From an uncultured Bacteroidia bacterium (GTDB lineage: Bacteria; Bacteroidota; Bacteroidia; Bacteroidales; UBA932), in assembly GCA_902789245.1 (NCBI GenBank), contig CADAND010000001.1:1-64000 (forward strand): a stretch of DNA of 64,000 nt. The letters are read 5' to 3'. Numbering within the stretch: the first letter of the stretch is position 1; every line of letters starts with the position of its first letter. The notes beneath the pieces were generated by a model. It was given only the letters and a program-made list of their open reading frames with translations. It searched no databases and was not told the DNA's origin. Of this stretch, positions 7,553 through 15,743 are shown in pieces. The position numbers and the translations under genes were made by a program.

Positions 7553-8793
7553 TTATTCTTCTGTTCCGAAAGATTCTTGTAGTAGGTGGCCAGGTCCTGT
7601 TCGCCCAGGGCCTCGAGCACTTTCGAATAGTGCTCCAGCACCACGGCGCTGTCCTTGCCGCCGTAGAGCATGGCATGCTTGAAATAGGGTTTGGCCTCCT
7701 TGGGGCGGCGCAGCAGGTAGAGCAGCCAGCCGTAGGTGTCCAGGTAAGTGGCGTTGTCCGGCTCCAGCTCGATCGTCCGGCGGCTCATCTTGAGTGCCTT
7801 GCGGAGCTGGCGGCCTTCCAGCGAGAGGTAATAGGCGTAGTTGTTGAGCACGGAGGTGCGGTCGGGGTCGACCTGCAGGGCCTGCTCGTAGATCTCGTAG
7901 GCTTTCTTGCTGTCCTCCAGCTGCTGATACCACACGTCGCCTGCGATCGAGAGGGCCTCGGCCAGGCGCTCGTTGTTCCCCTGGGCGCGCGCCAGCCCGG
8001 CCATCACGTCGCATTGCGCGAGCACGGCGTCCCAATCCTGCTTGATGTAGCACATGCGCAGCTTCAGGAGCTGGATGTCATAGTCTTCCGGATGCAGGTC
8101 GCGATCCAGGTCCACCAGCCGGTTGATCGTGTCGCCCCACACCCAGTAGAAGGGGGAGTCGATGTTGTCCATCAGCACGGTCAGGTAGTGACTCTTCATT
8201 TCCGGACGCACCTCCTCGTTGCGGATGAGGTCCTCCAGCCCGACGAAATATGCCGGGAGATTGCCCATCCGGCGCAGCAATTCCATCCGGCCGAACTGGG
8301 CCGGTGCGTATCCGGGATCCGCCATCAGGGCCTGGTTGTAGTAGGCCAGGGCCGTGGAATCCTGCCGGGCGGCCACCTTGGCGTCCGCCACCATGGAGAG
8401 GGTATTGGGATTGTTGTACAGCGACGGCGCCATCTTGATCAGCTTCTCGATGTAGTCCGCGGCGCGGATCTGGTCGCGCCGGGCGTCGTAGAGCGAGGCG
8501 AGGGCATAGATGTACCAGGTGTTGGTCGAATCGGCCCGGGCGGCCTGCTGGAGATGCTCCTCGGCCGCGTCGAAGTCCTGCAGGGACATTTCGCACAGGC
8601 CGAGGTAGTAGTTGACCGCGTCGTCGTCCGGGTCCTGCTCATGGAGCCTGGCGAACAGGGGTTTCGCCTGCGCGTACTGCCCTTCGGCGTATGCTGCCGC
8701 GGCCGTGAGGAAAAGATCGTCCCCCGTCTGCCCCTGCGCCGGGAGGATGCAACAGAGCAGAGAGAGGGCTGAGTATAGGAAAAACTTGCGCAT
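7549..8793 (-). CDS. Tetratricopeptide-repeat periplasmic protein
   Basis: This 414-residue protein has a signal peptide (MRKFFLYSALSLLCCILPAQ) followed by TPR units from residue 25 to the end, for example YNQALMADPGYAPAQFGRME and YEIYEQALQVDPDRTSVLNN. The ATG at 8793 is used; a GTG 9 nt upstream overlaps the promoter box and is unlikely. TPR proteins serve as protein-binding scaffolds. The 4-nt overlap with the EnvC-like gene suggests a shared job in the cell envelope. The specific partner is unknown. Confidence 0.85.
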   Translation of the reverse strand: MRKFFLYSALSLLCCILPAQGQTGDDLFLTAAAAYAEGQYAQAKPLFARLHEQDPDDDAVNYYLGLCEMSLQDFDAAEEHLQQAARADSTNTWYIYALASLYDARRDQIRAADYIEKLIKMAPSLYNNPNTLSMVADAKVAARQDSTALAYYNQALMADPGYAPAQFGRMELLRRMGNLPAYFVGLEDLIRNEEVRPEMKSHYLTVLMDNIDSPFYWVWGDTINRLVDLDRDLHPEDYDIQLLKLRMCYIKQDWDAVLAQCDVMAGLARAQGNNERLAEALSIAGDVWYQQLEDSKKAYEIYEQALQVDPDRTSVLNNYAYYLSLEGRQLRKALKMSRRTIELEPDNATYLDTYGWLLYLLRRPKEAKPYFKHAMLYGGKDSAVVLEHYSKVLEALGEQDLATYYKNLSEQKNK

Positions 8794-8801
8794 ACAAGAC
8801 A

Positions 8802-8809
8802 CAAAAATA
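8802..8809 (-). promoter_or_regulatory. -7 promoter box of the TPR/EnvC-like operon
   Basis: On the minus strand TATTTTTG ends 8 nt before the ATG at 8793. It faces away from the sigma-factor gene at 8868, so 8794-8867 is a divergent promoter region. Confidence 0.55.
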
Positions 8810-8867
8810 TGTATTTTTTGTGAGAAAATTTGGCTATTTTCGTGGGAAATAAAAAAACCGGCAGTTG

Positions 8868-9428
8868 ATGCAACTTTTCAAAGACAAGAAGCATCTTAAC
8901 TCTCGGGAAACAGAATGGATCGAAGGGGCGAAGCGCGGCGACCGCCGCAGCCAGAAAGCCATCTACGACCTCTTGTCCGCCAAAATGTTCGCAGTTTGTC
9001 TGCGCTACATGGGCGACCGGGACGCCGCCGAGGATATCCTCCAGGATGGTTTCGTAACTCTTTTTTCCAAACTGGACAGCTATTCGGGAGAGGGCTCTTT
9101 CGAAGGCTGGGCCCGCAAGATCTTTGTGAACACTGCGTTGATGAGTCTCAGGAAAAAGGACTTACTCAGGAACACGGAGGACGTGGACGCCGCATGGAAC
9201 ATCACCAGCGACGACCCGACGGCCATCCAGCGGATCGGCTACAAAGACCTGCTCAAGATGATCGCCGCCCTGCCTCCCGGCTTCCGGACGGTCTTCAATA
9301 TGTATGTAATCGAAGGATATTCGCATAAGGAGATCGCCGAGTCGCTGGAGATTTCCGAGACCACTTCCCGCTCGCAGTTGCAGCGGGCGCGCGTACTGTT
9401 GCAAACGAAGATCAAAGAGAAGTATTAA
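8868..9428 (+). CDS. ECF-type RNA polymerase sigma factor
   Basis: This 186-residue protein has sigma-70 region 2 (about 25-95, with YMGDRDAAEDILQDGFVTLF) and region 4 (about 130-180, with LPPGFRTVFNMYVIEGYSHK and a helix-turn-helix around EIAESLEISETTSRSQLQRA). It directs RNA polymerase to alternative promoters. ATG 8868 is preferred over a TTG 3 nt earlier. It is followed after 1 nt by a gene whose N-terminus looks like an anti-sigma/membrane regulator, the usual pairing for ECF sigma factors in this phylum. A TATTTTCG box lies about 25 nt upstream. Confidence 0.93.
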   Translation: MQLFKDKKHLNSRETEWIEGAKRGDRRSQKAIYDLLSAKMFAVCLRYMGDRDAAEDILQDGFVTLFSKLDSYSGEGSFEGWARKIFVNTALMSLRKKDLLRNTEDVDAAWNITSDDPTAIQRIGYKDLLKMIAALPPGFRTVFNMYVIEGYSHKEIAESLEISETTSRSQLQRARVLLQTKIKEKY

Positions 9429-9429
9429 G

Positions 9430-10644
9430 ATGCAGGACACTGAATTCGAAAAGTTCGATCTGGAAATGAGGTCGATGCTTGCAGATGCGGAGGTGAAGCC
9501 GTCACGCCGCGTCTGGAAGGGCGTGTCCGCGCGTCTGGACGCCGATGCCGCACCCGTGGCCAACCCTTGGGGCTGGATGAAATGGGCCGGCGTGAGCCTG
9601 GCCGCCGTCGCCGTGGCGGTCGCCTGCGTCGTCTTCTTCTCCGGTACACGCACCTCAATTCCAACCAAAATATTCAACCAACCGCAAGCTGACATGCTTG
9701 CACAGACCGGTGAAGCTGCCGGTGCTCCGACGGATGTCGCGGCCCCGGCAGCCATCCCGGCTTCTGAGGTAGGGAGCACGGCGCCGCAAGCCGCCTCCCG
9801 TCCCGCTGTCCGCTCCGCCAGGCTGCAGGTGCTGGATTCCCGTCCGGCCCAGGCCCGGGAGGTGAGCGGGGAGCAGCCCGTCCCGGAGACCGTCGCCCAG
9901 CCGGCTGAACAGCCGCAGCAGGCGCCGGCCTCCGAGCCCGGGCGCCAAACCACCCGCCAGCCCAAGACACGTGTGACGGAGCCCGTCACGGACCCGTTCG
10001 CGGTGCCGGAGCCGGAGCGCAAGGCTTTCAAGCCCCGCCTTGCCCTCTATGCGCAGGGTTCCGTCGGCAGCAACGACGCCAGCGGCCGTCCGCCGCTGCC
10101 CGGCGCCTACATGGCTCCCGGCGTGCAGGATGAGTTCTCCGAGGTCCTGGGCAGCAGCTCGACCTACGGCGTGCCGTTCACGCTCGGCCTGGGCGTCCGC
10201 GTTTACCTGGCCCCGAGTTTTTCGCTGGGCACAGGCGTCGATTATTCCCTGCTCACCCGCACCTTTACGGGCGGCTATCAGGGCACTCCCGGAACCGTTT
10301 CCCACACAATACAATACATCGGTATCCCGGTCCGTCTTTACTACGATATCCTGACTTCGGACCGGATTAAGTTCTACACCTACGGTGGCGGTGAGGTCGA
10401 GTTCTGCATCGGCAACAAGTACCGTCTCTTCGGGTCCCCGGACATCGTCCGCGACTACAAGGTGAACAGCCCGCTCTTCTCCGTCGGCGCCGGTCTCGGC
10501 GTGGAGTTCCGCCTCGGGCGCACCCTCGGACTGTATCTGGATCCGGGCGTGAACTATTACTTCCCGGGCAACCAGCCTCGCAGCATCCGCACGGACAAGC
10601 CGCTGATGCTGAATTTCGACGCCGGTCTGCGCTTCAATTTCTGA
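9430..10644 (+). CDS. Putative anti-sigma-like protein fused to an outer-membrane beta-barrel
   Basis: This 404-residue protein has three parts. A short cytoplasmic-looking N-terminus (1-48) contains LADAEVKPSRRVWKGVSARL, like Bacteroidota anti-sigma proteins. One membrane helix lies at about 50-70. A long Pro/Ala/Gln-rich linker (about 75-200) leads to a C-terminal PorT/OmpA-like beta-barrel domain (about 205-404) ending in Phe. Having both an inner-membrane helix and a barrel suggests one chain bridging the envelope and controlling the sigma factor encoded 1 nt upstream. The topology is inferred. A terminator follows at 10665. Confidence 0.75.
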   Translation: MQDTEFEKFDLEMRSMLADAEVKPSRRVWKGVSARLDADAAPVANPWGWMKWAGVSLAAVAVAVACVVFFSGTRTSIPTKIFNQPQADMLAQTGEAAGAPTDVAAPAAIPASEVGSTAPQAASRPAVRSARLQVLDSRPAQAREVSGEQPVPETVAQPAEQPQQAPASEPGRQTTRQPKTRVTEPVTDPFAVPEPERKAFKPRLALYAQGSVGSNDASGRPPLPGAYMAPGVQDEFSEVLGSSSTYGVPFTLGLGVRVYLAPSFSLGTGVDYSLLTRTFTGGYQGTPGTVSHTIQYIGIPVRLYYDILTSDRIKFYTYGGGEVEFCIGNKYRLFGSPDIVRDYKVNSPLFSVGAGLGVEFRLGRTLGLYLDPGVNYYFPGNQPRSIRTDKPLMLNFDAGLRFNF

Positions 10645-10664
10645 TTATGAAGAATTAAACGATT

Positions 10665-10712
10665 AACACCCTGCAAAAAGATACGAATCTTACTGCAGGG
10701 TGTTGATTTTTT
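10665..10712. terminator. Terminator between the barrel gene and tsaE
   Basis: AACACCCTGCA (10665-10675) pairs perfectly with TGCAGGGTGTT (10694-10704) and is followed by GATTTTTT. It ends the sigma-factor operon. It can also serve tsaE, which converges from the other side. Confidence 0.85.
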
Positions 10713-10735
10713 ATGCTTCTTTGCAAAAAGATGTG

Positions 10736-11164
10736 CTAGGCATCCTCCCAGCTCAGCGTGCGGGTGCCGTCCGGAGCCACGGTGATGGAGACGGCCAGCG
10801 TCTCCTCTGGCAGCAGTTCTTCGATGTTTTCCGGCCATTCCATCAGGCAAAGGGCGCCGCTGTCCAGATAATCGTAAAGCCCGATATCGAGCGCTTCCGC
10901 CGGCTTCGTGATGCGGTAGAAGTCGAAATGGTAGACCGGCTCGCCCGCCGCCGTCCGGTATTCGTTGACAATGGCGAAGGTCGGGGAGCTGACGGCGTCC
11001 GAGCGCACCCCCAGGCGGCGGCAGAGCGCTGTGATGAAGGTGGTCTTTCCGGCTCCCATGGAGGCATGGAACGCGACGAGGCGCCGGTCGCCGATGCGGC
11101 GCAGGAATTCGTCCGCGGCGCTGTCGAGCTCCGACAGGGAGGGTATGACGATGCTGTTTGACAT
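10736..11164 (-). CDS. tsaE: tRNA threonylcarbamoyladenosine biosynthesis ATPase TsaE
   Basis: This 142-residue P-loop protein has the TsaE signature: Walker A in ASMGAGKTTFI (about 34-44), SSPTFAIVNEY (about 59-69) and YHFDFYRI (about 77-84). TsaE cycles ATP for the TsaB-TsaD complex, which makes the t6A base at position 37 of ANN-decoding tRNAs. Length is typical of the family. A TATCTTTG box ends 7 nt before the start codon, and the divergent comM-like gene begins 30 nt away. Confidence 0.95.
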   Translation of the reverse strand: MSNSIVIPSLSELDSAADEFLRRIGDRRLVAFHASMGAGKTTFITALCRRLGVRSDAVSSPTFAIVNEYRTAAGEPVYHFDFYRITKPAEALDIGLYDYLDSGALCLMEWPENIEELLPEETLAVSITVAPDGTRTLSWEDA

Positions 11165-11171
11165 GATGATG

Positions 11172-11179
11172 CAAAGATA
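11172..11179 (-). promoter_or_regulatory. -7 promoter box of tsaE
   Basis: The minus strand reads TATCTTTG-CATCATC-ATG, leaving 7 nt between box and start codon and predicting a leaderless mRNA. Confidence 0.6.
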
Positions 11180-11194
11180 CTAAATATATAAACT

Positions 11195-12766
11195 ATGTTA
11201 ACACACATTCACGGTGCAAAATGCATCGGGATCGACGCCGTCGAGGTCACGGTGGAGATCGACATCGACCGGGGGATCGGTATCCACCTCGTCGGACTGG
11301 CCGACGTGGCCGTCAAGGAGAGCCTGCTTCGTACCACCACCGCCCTGGAGGCGCTGGGATTCCACATTCCGGGCAAGCGTATCGTCATCAACCTGGCGCC
11401 GGCCGACCTGCGCAAGAACGGCAGCGGCTACGATCTCCCGATCGCCATCGGGATCATCGCCGCTTCCGGCCAGCGGGAGCTGCCACGTGCGGGGCAGTAC
11501 ATCCTGATGGGGGAGCTCGGCCTGGACGGGAGCGTGCGCCCCATCCCCGGTGCGCTGCCTTTCGCCGAAATGGCCCGCAAAGCGGGCTACGAAGGCATCA
11601 TCCTGCCCGTCGAATCCGCGATGGAGGCGGCGGAGTTCAAGGAAATGCTGGTGTATGGCGTCGGCGGGCTGGGCGATGTAGTCCGGATCCTGGAAGGGAA
11701 GGAGGACTGCCGGGAGATGCTGGTCTGGAATACGCGGCAATACCAGAAGGCCCACCGCGCCCGCCTGGCGGCACCCCGGACGGAGAACGGCGTGGACTTC
11801 GCCGACATCATCGGGCAGGAGGGCGCCAAACGCGGCCTCGAAATCGCCGCGGCGGGCGGCCACAACATCATTATGGTCGGTGCGCCCGGGGCCGGGAAGA
11901 GCTCGCTCGCCAAGGCCCTGGCGGGCATCCTGCCGCCCATGACGAAGGAGGAGGCGCTCGTCACGAGCAAGATCTACTCCGTGGCCGGCAAGGGCAGCCC
12001 GCAGGATGGGCTCATCCGCCGCCGGCCCTTCCGGGCGCCGCACTACTCCGCCTCGCTCCCCGCCATCGTAGGCGGGGGCGGCGGGGACAGCATCTTGCCC
12101 GGCGAGGTCTCCCTCGCCCACGGCGGGGTGCTCTTTCTCGACGAAGTCGGGCAGATGCCCAAATCGGTCATCGAGGCCCTCCGGGGGCCGATCGAGGACA
12201 GGTGCGTCTGCATTTCCCGCCTCAAGGCGAAGGTGGAGTTCCCCTCCTCCTTCATGCTCGTGGCGGCGTCCAACCCCTGCCCCTGCGGCTACTACGGCGA
12301 GGGGGACCGCTGCACCTGCACCCCCACCCAGCGGCAGAGCTACCTCTCGAAGCTGTCCGGGCCCATTATGGACCGGATCGATCTTCACGTGTGGATGCAT
12401 CCGGTGCCCGCTGACCGCATCCTGCGGTCTGAGAAGGCCGAGTCCAGCGAGGTCGTGGCGGCGCGGGTGCTCCGGGCCCGCATCGTGCAGAAGCACCGCT
12501 TCGCGCCGGGCCCCACCGCGACCAACGCGGAGATGGATCTCAAGCAGATCGAGCGTTTCTGCCCGCTCAGCGAGGCCTGCCGGACCACGTTGGAGGGCTT
12601 GATGACCAAGCTGGGCCTTTCGATGCGCGCCTACTTCCGCATCATCAAGGTCGCCCGCACGATCGCGGACCTGGAGGGTGCGCTGGAAATACGTCCCGCC
12701 CATCTGCTCGAGGCCGCGTCCTACCGCTTCCTCGACCGCCGGAACCTGTATGACCTGATCAAATAA
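11195..12766 (+). CDS. YifB/ComM-family Mg-chelatase-like ATPase
   Basis: This 523-residue protein has the N-terminal ChlI fold (LVGLADVAVKESLLR), a Mg-chelatase AAA+ domain with Walker A GAPGAGKSSLAK (about 230-241) and Walker B GGVLFLDEVGQ (about 309-319). The Cys motif NPCPCGYYG and a C-terminal helical domain follow. ComM is a hexameric helicase that promotes branch migration during natural transformation, so a role in recombination is inferred. Its last 55 nt are repeated, with mostly silent changes, 320 nt downstream. comM genes are known targets of genomic islands in other phyla. Confidence 0.93.
   Translation: MLTHIHGAKCIGIDAVEVTVEIDIDRGIGIHLVGLADVAVKESLLRTTTALEALGFHIPGKRIVINLAPADLRKNGSGYDLPIAIGIIAASGQRELPRAGQYILMGELGLDGSVRPIPGALPFAEMARKAGYEGIILPVESAMEAAEFKEMLVYGVGGLGDVVRILEGKEDCREMLVWNTRQYQKAHRARLAAPRTENGVDFADIIGQEGAKRGLEIAAAGGHNIIMVGAPGAGKSSLAKALAGILPPMTKEEALVTSKIYSVAGKGSPQDGLIRRRPFRAPHYSASLPAIVGGGGGDSILPGEVSLAHGGVLFLDEVGQMPKSVIEALRGPIEDRCVCISRLKAKVEFPSSFMLVAASNPCPCGYYGEGDRCTCTPTQRQSYLSKLSGPIMDRIDLHVWMHPVPADRILRSEKAESSEVVAARVLRARIVQKHRFAPGPTATNAEMDLKQIERFCPLSEACRTTLEGLMTKLGLSMRAYFRIIKVARTIADLEGALEIRPAHLLEAASYRFLDRRNLYDLIK
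12711..12765 (+). repeat. 3' end of the comM-like gene, original copy of a 55-nt direct repeat
   Basis: This segment encodes the last residues AASYRFLDRRNLYDLIK of the ATPase. It matches 13031-13085 at 48 of 55 positions without gaps. Confidence 0.85.
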
Positions 12767-12779
12767 TAGCTCGACAGGG

Positions 12780-13022
12780 ATGAAAATGCAGGCGAAAAGA
12801 GATGTCGGAGAAATAGCCATCTATCACCCGGACGATTCGATTTGTCTAGAGGTTCGAATGGAACAGGAGATGGTTTGGCTGGATCGTGTACAGTTATCTA
12901 TTCTTTTTGATCGTGACGTCAAGACAATAGGAAAGCATATCGCTACTGCGCTTCAAGAGGAGCTTAAAGACCTTCCAACTGTCGCAAATTTTGCGACAGT
13001 TCAACAGGAGGGGGCCAGATGA
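12780..13022 (+). pseudogene. Truncated RhuM-family (virulence/Fic-associated) protein
   Basis: The 80-residue reading frame resembles the N-terminus of RhuM proteins. IAIYHPDDSICLEVRMEQEM is followed by VWLDRVQLSILFDRDVKTI and ends at FATVQQEGAR, where full-length family members (over 300 residues) continue. RhuM proteins are common cargo of mobile islands. The fragment has lower GC than its neighbours and stops just before the second comM 3' end. It is best read as the remnant of a larger inserted element. Expression as a short protein cannot be excluded. Confidence 0.75.
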
Positions 13023-13030
13023 GATAAAAT

Positions 13031-13085
13031 AGGCCGCGTCCAGCCGCTTTCTTGACCGCCGGAATCTGTATGATTTGATCAAATA
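13031..13085 (+). repeat. Diverged second copy of the comM 3' end
   Basis: The repeat reads AASSRFLDRRNLYDLIK and a stop in the comM frame, with ttc to ttt, ctc to ctt, aac to aat, gac to gat and ctg to ttg silent changes plus one Tyr-to-Ser change. The silent pattern indicates an allele from a related strain carried in by an integrating element, not a fresh local duplication. Confidence 0.8.
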
Positions 13086-13089
13086 GGAT

Positions 13090-13740
13090 TTATCCGATCA
13101 CCCAGACGAGCACGTGGCGGTCGAAGGTGATGTACTCGAGTTCGTACTCCTCTTCGAAGCCGTCCTTGTCCGTGAAGGTGGCGACCAGTTCGCCTTCGCC
13201 GCGCAGGCGGAAGTCGTCGATCTCGATCTGCTCGGCGAAGTCGACGCCGTACTGCGAGACCATCTTGTAAACGGCTTCCTTGGCGCACCAGTAGATGGCG
13301 AGCTGCTCGTTGCGCTGCTCCTCGTCGATTTCCTCGACCTCTTCGATCTCGTCTTCGGAAAGGGCTTTCTTCTTGACGGCGGAGAAGTCGCGGTCGAGCG
13401 ACTCGCAGTCGATGCCCACTTCGTCGGTCGGGTTGAGGATGACGGCGACGTAGCGGTTGGTGTGGGTGATGCTGATATTCATCGCTGAGTTCTCGATATA
13501 CGGCTTGCCGTTATCGTGGTGGCTCAGATAGACTTTTTCTTCGAAAAGCGCGTCCAGAAGGCAGCGGACGGCCAGTTTCTGCTTGCGCAGGGATTCGTTT
13601 TTGATGTAAGAGATTTCCTCCAGCTCATCAGAGGGGACGGAAGCAAGTGCTTTGAGCTCTTCTTCAGATTCTGTAATCTGCCAGACACCTACCCGCGAGT
13701 GGTAGTCGTCGTCCAGATCTTTGATAAGATATAGGGCCAT
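13090..13740 (-). CDS. 4'-phosphopantetheinyl transferase superfamily protein
   Basis: This 216-residue protein carries the family signatures VGIDCES (Mg-binding, about 105-111) and YWCAKEAVYKM (about 151-161). Such enzymes move the phosphopantetheine arm of CoA onto the serine of acyl or peptidyl carrier proteins. The start at 13740 is preferred because the promoter box TATCTTTG lies at 13759-13766 and a longer reading would begin inside it. No carrier protein is encoded nearby, so the substrate (probably fatty-acid ACP) is inferred. Confidence 0.9.
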   Translation of the reverse strand: MALYLIKDLDDDYHSRVGVWQITESEEELKALASVPSDELEEISYIKNESLRKQKLAVRCLLDALFEEKVYLSHHDNGKPYIENSAMNISITHTNRYVAVILNPTDEVGIDCESLDRDFSAVKKKALSEDEIEEVEEIDEEQRNEQLAIYWCAKEAVYKMVSQYGVDFAEQIEIDDFRLRGEGELVATFTDKDGFEEEYELEYITFDRHVLVWVIG

Positions 13741-13758
13741 AAAACGTTTATAACGTCG

Positions 13759-13785
13759 CAAAGATAATGATTTTTTGTATATTTG
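13759..13785. promoter_or_regulatory. Divergent -7 boxes of the PPTase gene and mdh
   Basis: The minus-strand TATCTTTG (13759-13766) faces the PPTase gene with about 18 nt to its start. The plus-strand TATATTTG (13778-13785) faces mdh with 37 nt to its start. The two boxes are 11 nt apart, so polymerases would compete. Confidence 0.6.
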
Positions 13786-13822
13786 CATGATTTTTCGAAA
13801 GACGTCAATTAAAACAATCCAT

Positions 13823-14809
13823 ATGAACTATCTTACTAACGAAAAATTGGTCATCGTCGGTGCCGCGGGTATGATTGGCTCCAACATGGCCCAGACTGCG
13901 CTGATGCTCAAGCTTACTCCCAACATCTGTCTTTACGATGTCTATGAGCCCGGCCTGCGCGGCGTGGTCGCCGAGATGGACCACTGTGCATTCGAAGGCG
14001 CCAACATTACCTGGACGACCGACCCGGCCGTCGCCTACAAGGATGCCAAGTACATCATCTCTTCCGGCGGCGCTCCCCGCAAGGAGGGCATGACCCGTGA
14101 GGACCTCCTCAAGGGCAACTGCCAGATCGCCGAGGACTTCGGTAAGGACGTCAAGAAGTACTGCCCGGATGTCAAGCACATCGTCGTCATCTTCAACCCG
14201 GCCGACCTGACCGGTCTCGTGGTCCTGCTCCACTCCGGCGTCAAGCCCGAGTGCGTGACCACCCTCGCCGCCCTCGACTCCACCCGCCTCCAGGAGGCCC
14301 TGGCCCTCGAGTTCGGTGTGCAGCAGTGCAAGGTGACGAACGCTTATACCTACGGTGGCCACGGTGAGGCCATGGCCGTGTTCGCTTCCAAGGCGATGAT
14401 CGACGGCACGCCGCTCGCCGACAAGAAGCTCTCCGCCGAGAAGTGGGAGGAGATCAAGCACAACACCGTGCAGGGTGGTTCCAACATCATCAAGCTCCGC
14501 GGCCGCAGCTCCTTCCAGAGCCCGGCTTACAACGCCGTCAAGATGATCGAGGCCGCGATGGGTGGCGACAAGTTCACCTGGCCTGCCGGCTGCTATGTCA
14601 ACAACGCCGCCTATAAGAACGTGATGATGGCCATGCCGTCAGTGATCGACGCGACGGGTGTCCACTTCACCGATCCTGCCGGCACCGCCACCGAGATGGC
14701 CGACCTGCAGGCCTCCTACGAGCACCTTTGCAAGATGCGTGACGAGATCATCGACCTCGGCATCATCCCGCCGACCTCCGAGTGGAAGAAGTGCAACCCG
14801 AACCTCTAG
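13823..14809 (+). CDS. mdh: Malate dehydrogenase
   Basis: This 328-residue NAD-dependent dehydrogenase of the lactate/malate family has the Rossmann motif VIVGAAGMIGSNM (about 10-22), the substrate loop APRKEGMTREDLL with both Arg residues typical of malate enzymes (about 86-98), LDSTRL and the catalytic His in YGGHGE. It interconverts malate and oxaloacetate in the cytoplasm, part of the reductive branch to succinate used by gut Bacteroidota. The ATG at 13823 gives the family N-terminus; earlier Mets fall in the promoter. A strong terminator follows. Confidence 0.93.
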   Translation: MNYLTNEKLVIVGAAGMIGSNMAQTALMLKLTPNICLYDVYEPGLRGVVAEMDHCAFEGANITWTTDPAVAYKDAKYIISSGGAPRKEGMTREDLLKGNCQIAEDFGKDVKKYCPDVKHIVVIFNPADLTGLVVLLHSGVKPECVTTLAALDSTRLQEALALEFGVQQCKVTNAYTYGGHGEAMAVFASKAMIDGTPLADKKLSAEKWEEIKHNTVQGGSNIIKLRGRSSFQSPAYNAVKMIEAAMGGDKFTWPAGCYVNNAAYKNVMMAMPSVIDATGVHFTDPAGTATEMADLQASYEHLCKMRDEIIDLGIIPPTSEWKKCNPNL

Positions 14810-14828
14810 GAGTCGTCCGAACATGATA

Positions 14829-14858
14829 AAAGCCTGCGCAAGTCGCAGGCTTTTTCTT
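14829..14858 (+). terminator. Terminator of mdh
   Basis: AAAGCCTGCG (14829-14838) and CGCAGGCTTT (14844-14853) form a 10-bp stem followed by TTCTTTT. It also separates mdh from the opposite-strand tRNA-Pro. Confidence 0.88.
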
Positions 14859-14862
14859 TTGG

Positions 14863-14936
14863 TCGGGGTGATGTGACTCGAACACACGACCCTCTGGTCC
14901 CAAACCAGATGCGCTAGCCAACTGCGCCACACCCCG
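14863..14936 (-). tRNA. tRNA-Pro (anticodon TGG)
   Basis: Read on the minus strand, the acceptor stem CGGGGTG/CACCCCG is perfect. The D-arm is GCGC..GCGC, the anticodon loop TTTGGGA carries TGG, and the T-arm GTGTG-TTCGAGT-CACAT has one wobble. CCA is encoded at 14862-14860, unlike in the two rrn-linked tRNAs. The next 140 nt (14937-15077) hold no feature I can identify apart from the lolD promoter. Confidence 0.95.
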
Positions 14937-15077
14937 TATTCCTTTTGGCTTGCCCTTCCTTCGCGGGCGAACGAAAATTATTTTTCGTGCGGTTGCTCGA
15001 AAAACCAATTTCCGCTTCGCCCTCCGCAACGCCCACGCGCGGCAAGCTTTCGGGCTGCAAAGTTAATAAATTATTGC

Positions 15078-15085
15078 TACCTTTG
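15078..15085 (+). promoter_or_regulatory. -7 promoter box of lolD
   Basis: TACCTTTG ends only 4 nt before the ATG at 15090, the tightest spacing in the window. The transcript is predicted to begin at the start codon. Confidence 0.6.
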
Positions 15086-15089
15086 GGCT

Positions 15090-15743
15090 ATGATCATTGA
15101 AGCACGCGGCATCCGTAAGCGTTTCGGGACCCTGGAGGTCCTGAAAGGGATCGACTTCAGCGTTGAGGCGCATGAAGTCGTTTCCATCATGGGCGCCTCC
15201 GGCGCCGGCAAATCCACCCTCCTGCAGATTCTCGGCACGCTGTCCACGCCGGACGCCGGCAGCCTGCTGATCGAGGGGCAGGACGTGCTGTCCCTGAAGG
15301 GGGACGCGTTGGCCGCCTTCCGCGGCCGCCGCATCGGCTTCGTCTTCCAGGCCCATCACCTCCTGCCTGAATTCACGGCCGAGGAGAACGTGATGATCCC
15401 GGCGCTGATTGCCGGCGTGCCGATGAAAGAGGCGCGCGCGAAGGCGGCTCGCCTGCTGGGCGAAGTGGGCCTGCAGGCACGCCTGGACCACAAGCCCGGC
15501 GAATTGTCGGGCGGCGAGCAGCAGCGCGTCGCCATCGCCCGCGCGCTGGTGGGCGACCCGGCGGTGCTCTTCGCCGACGAGCCCACGGGCAACCTCGATT
15601 CCGCGACCAAGCAGGAGATTCACCGCCTGCTCTTCTCCCTGCGCGACCGCCTCGGGCAGACCATCGTGATCGTGACGCACGACCCCGAGCTGGCCGCCCT
15701 CTGCGACCGCACCCTCACGATGAAGGACGGACAGTTTGTCTGA
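15090..15743 (+). CDS. lolD: LolD-like ABC transporter ATPase
   Basis: This 217-residue ATPase has Walker [10 protein letters not shown] (about 35-43), the MacB/LolD-type [13 protein letters not shown] (about 88-100), signature LSGGEQQR (about 137-144) and Walker [14 protein letters not shown] (about 156-168). LolD powers release of outer-membrane lipoproteins from the inner membrane with LolCE, which is not in the window. Other MacB-type exporters use near-identical ATPases, so the name is tentative. The next gene overlaps it by one base. Confidence 0.88.
   Translation: MIIEARGIRKRFGTLEVLKGIDFSVEAHEVVSIMGASGAGKSTLLQILGTLSTPDAGSLLIEGQDVLSLKGDALAAFRGRRIGFVFQAHHLLPEFTAEENVMIPALIAGVPMKEARAKAARLLGEVGLQARLDHKPGELSGGEQQRVAIARALVGDPAVLFADEPTGNLDSATKQEIHRLLFSLRDRLGQTIVIVTHDPELAALCDRTLTMKDGQFV

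Noticed and set aside
12780..13089. Toxin-antitoxin or phage gene reading for the small frame after comM
   Set aside because: The sequence fits the start of RhuM and breaks off abruptly. No partner gene, integrase or phage gene is present.
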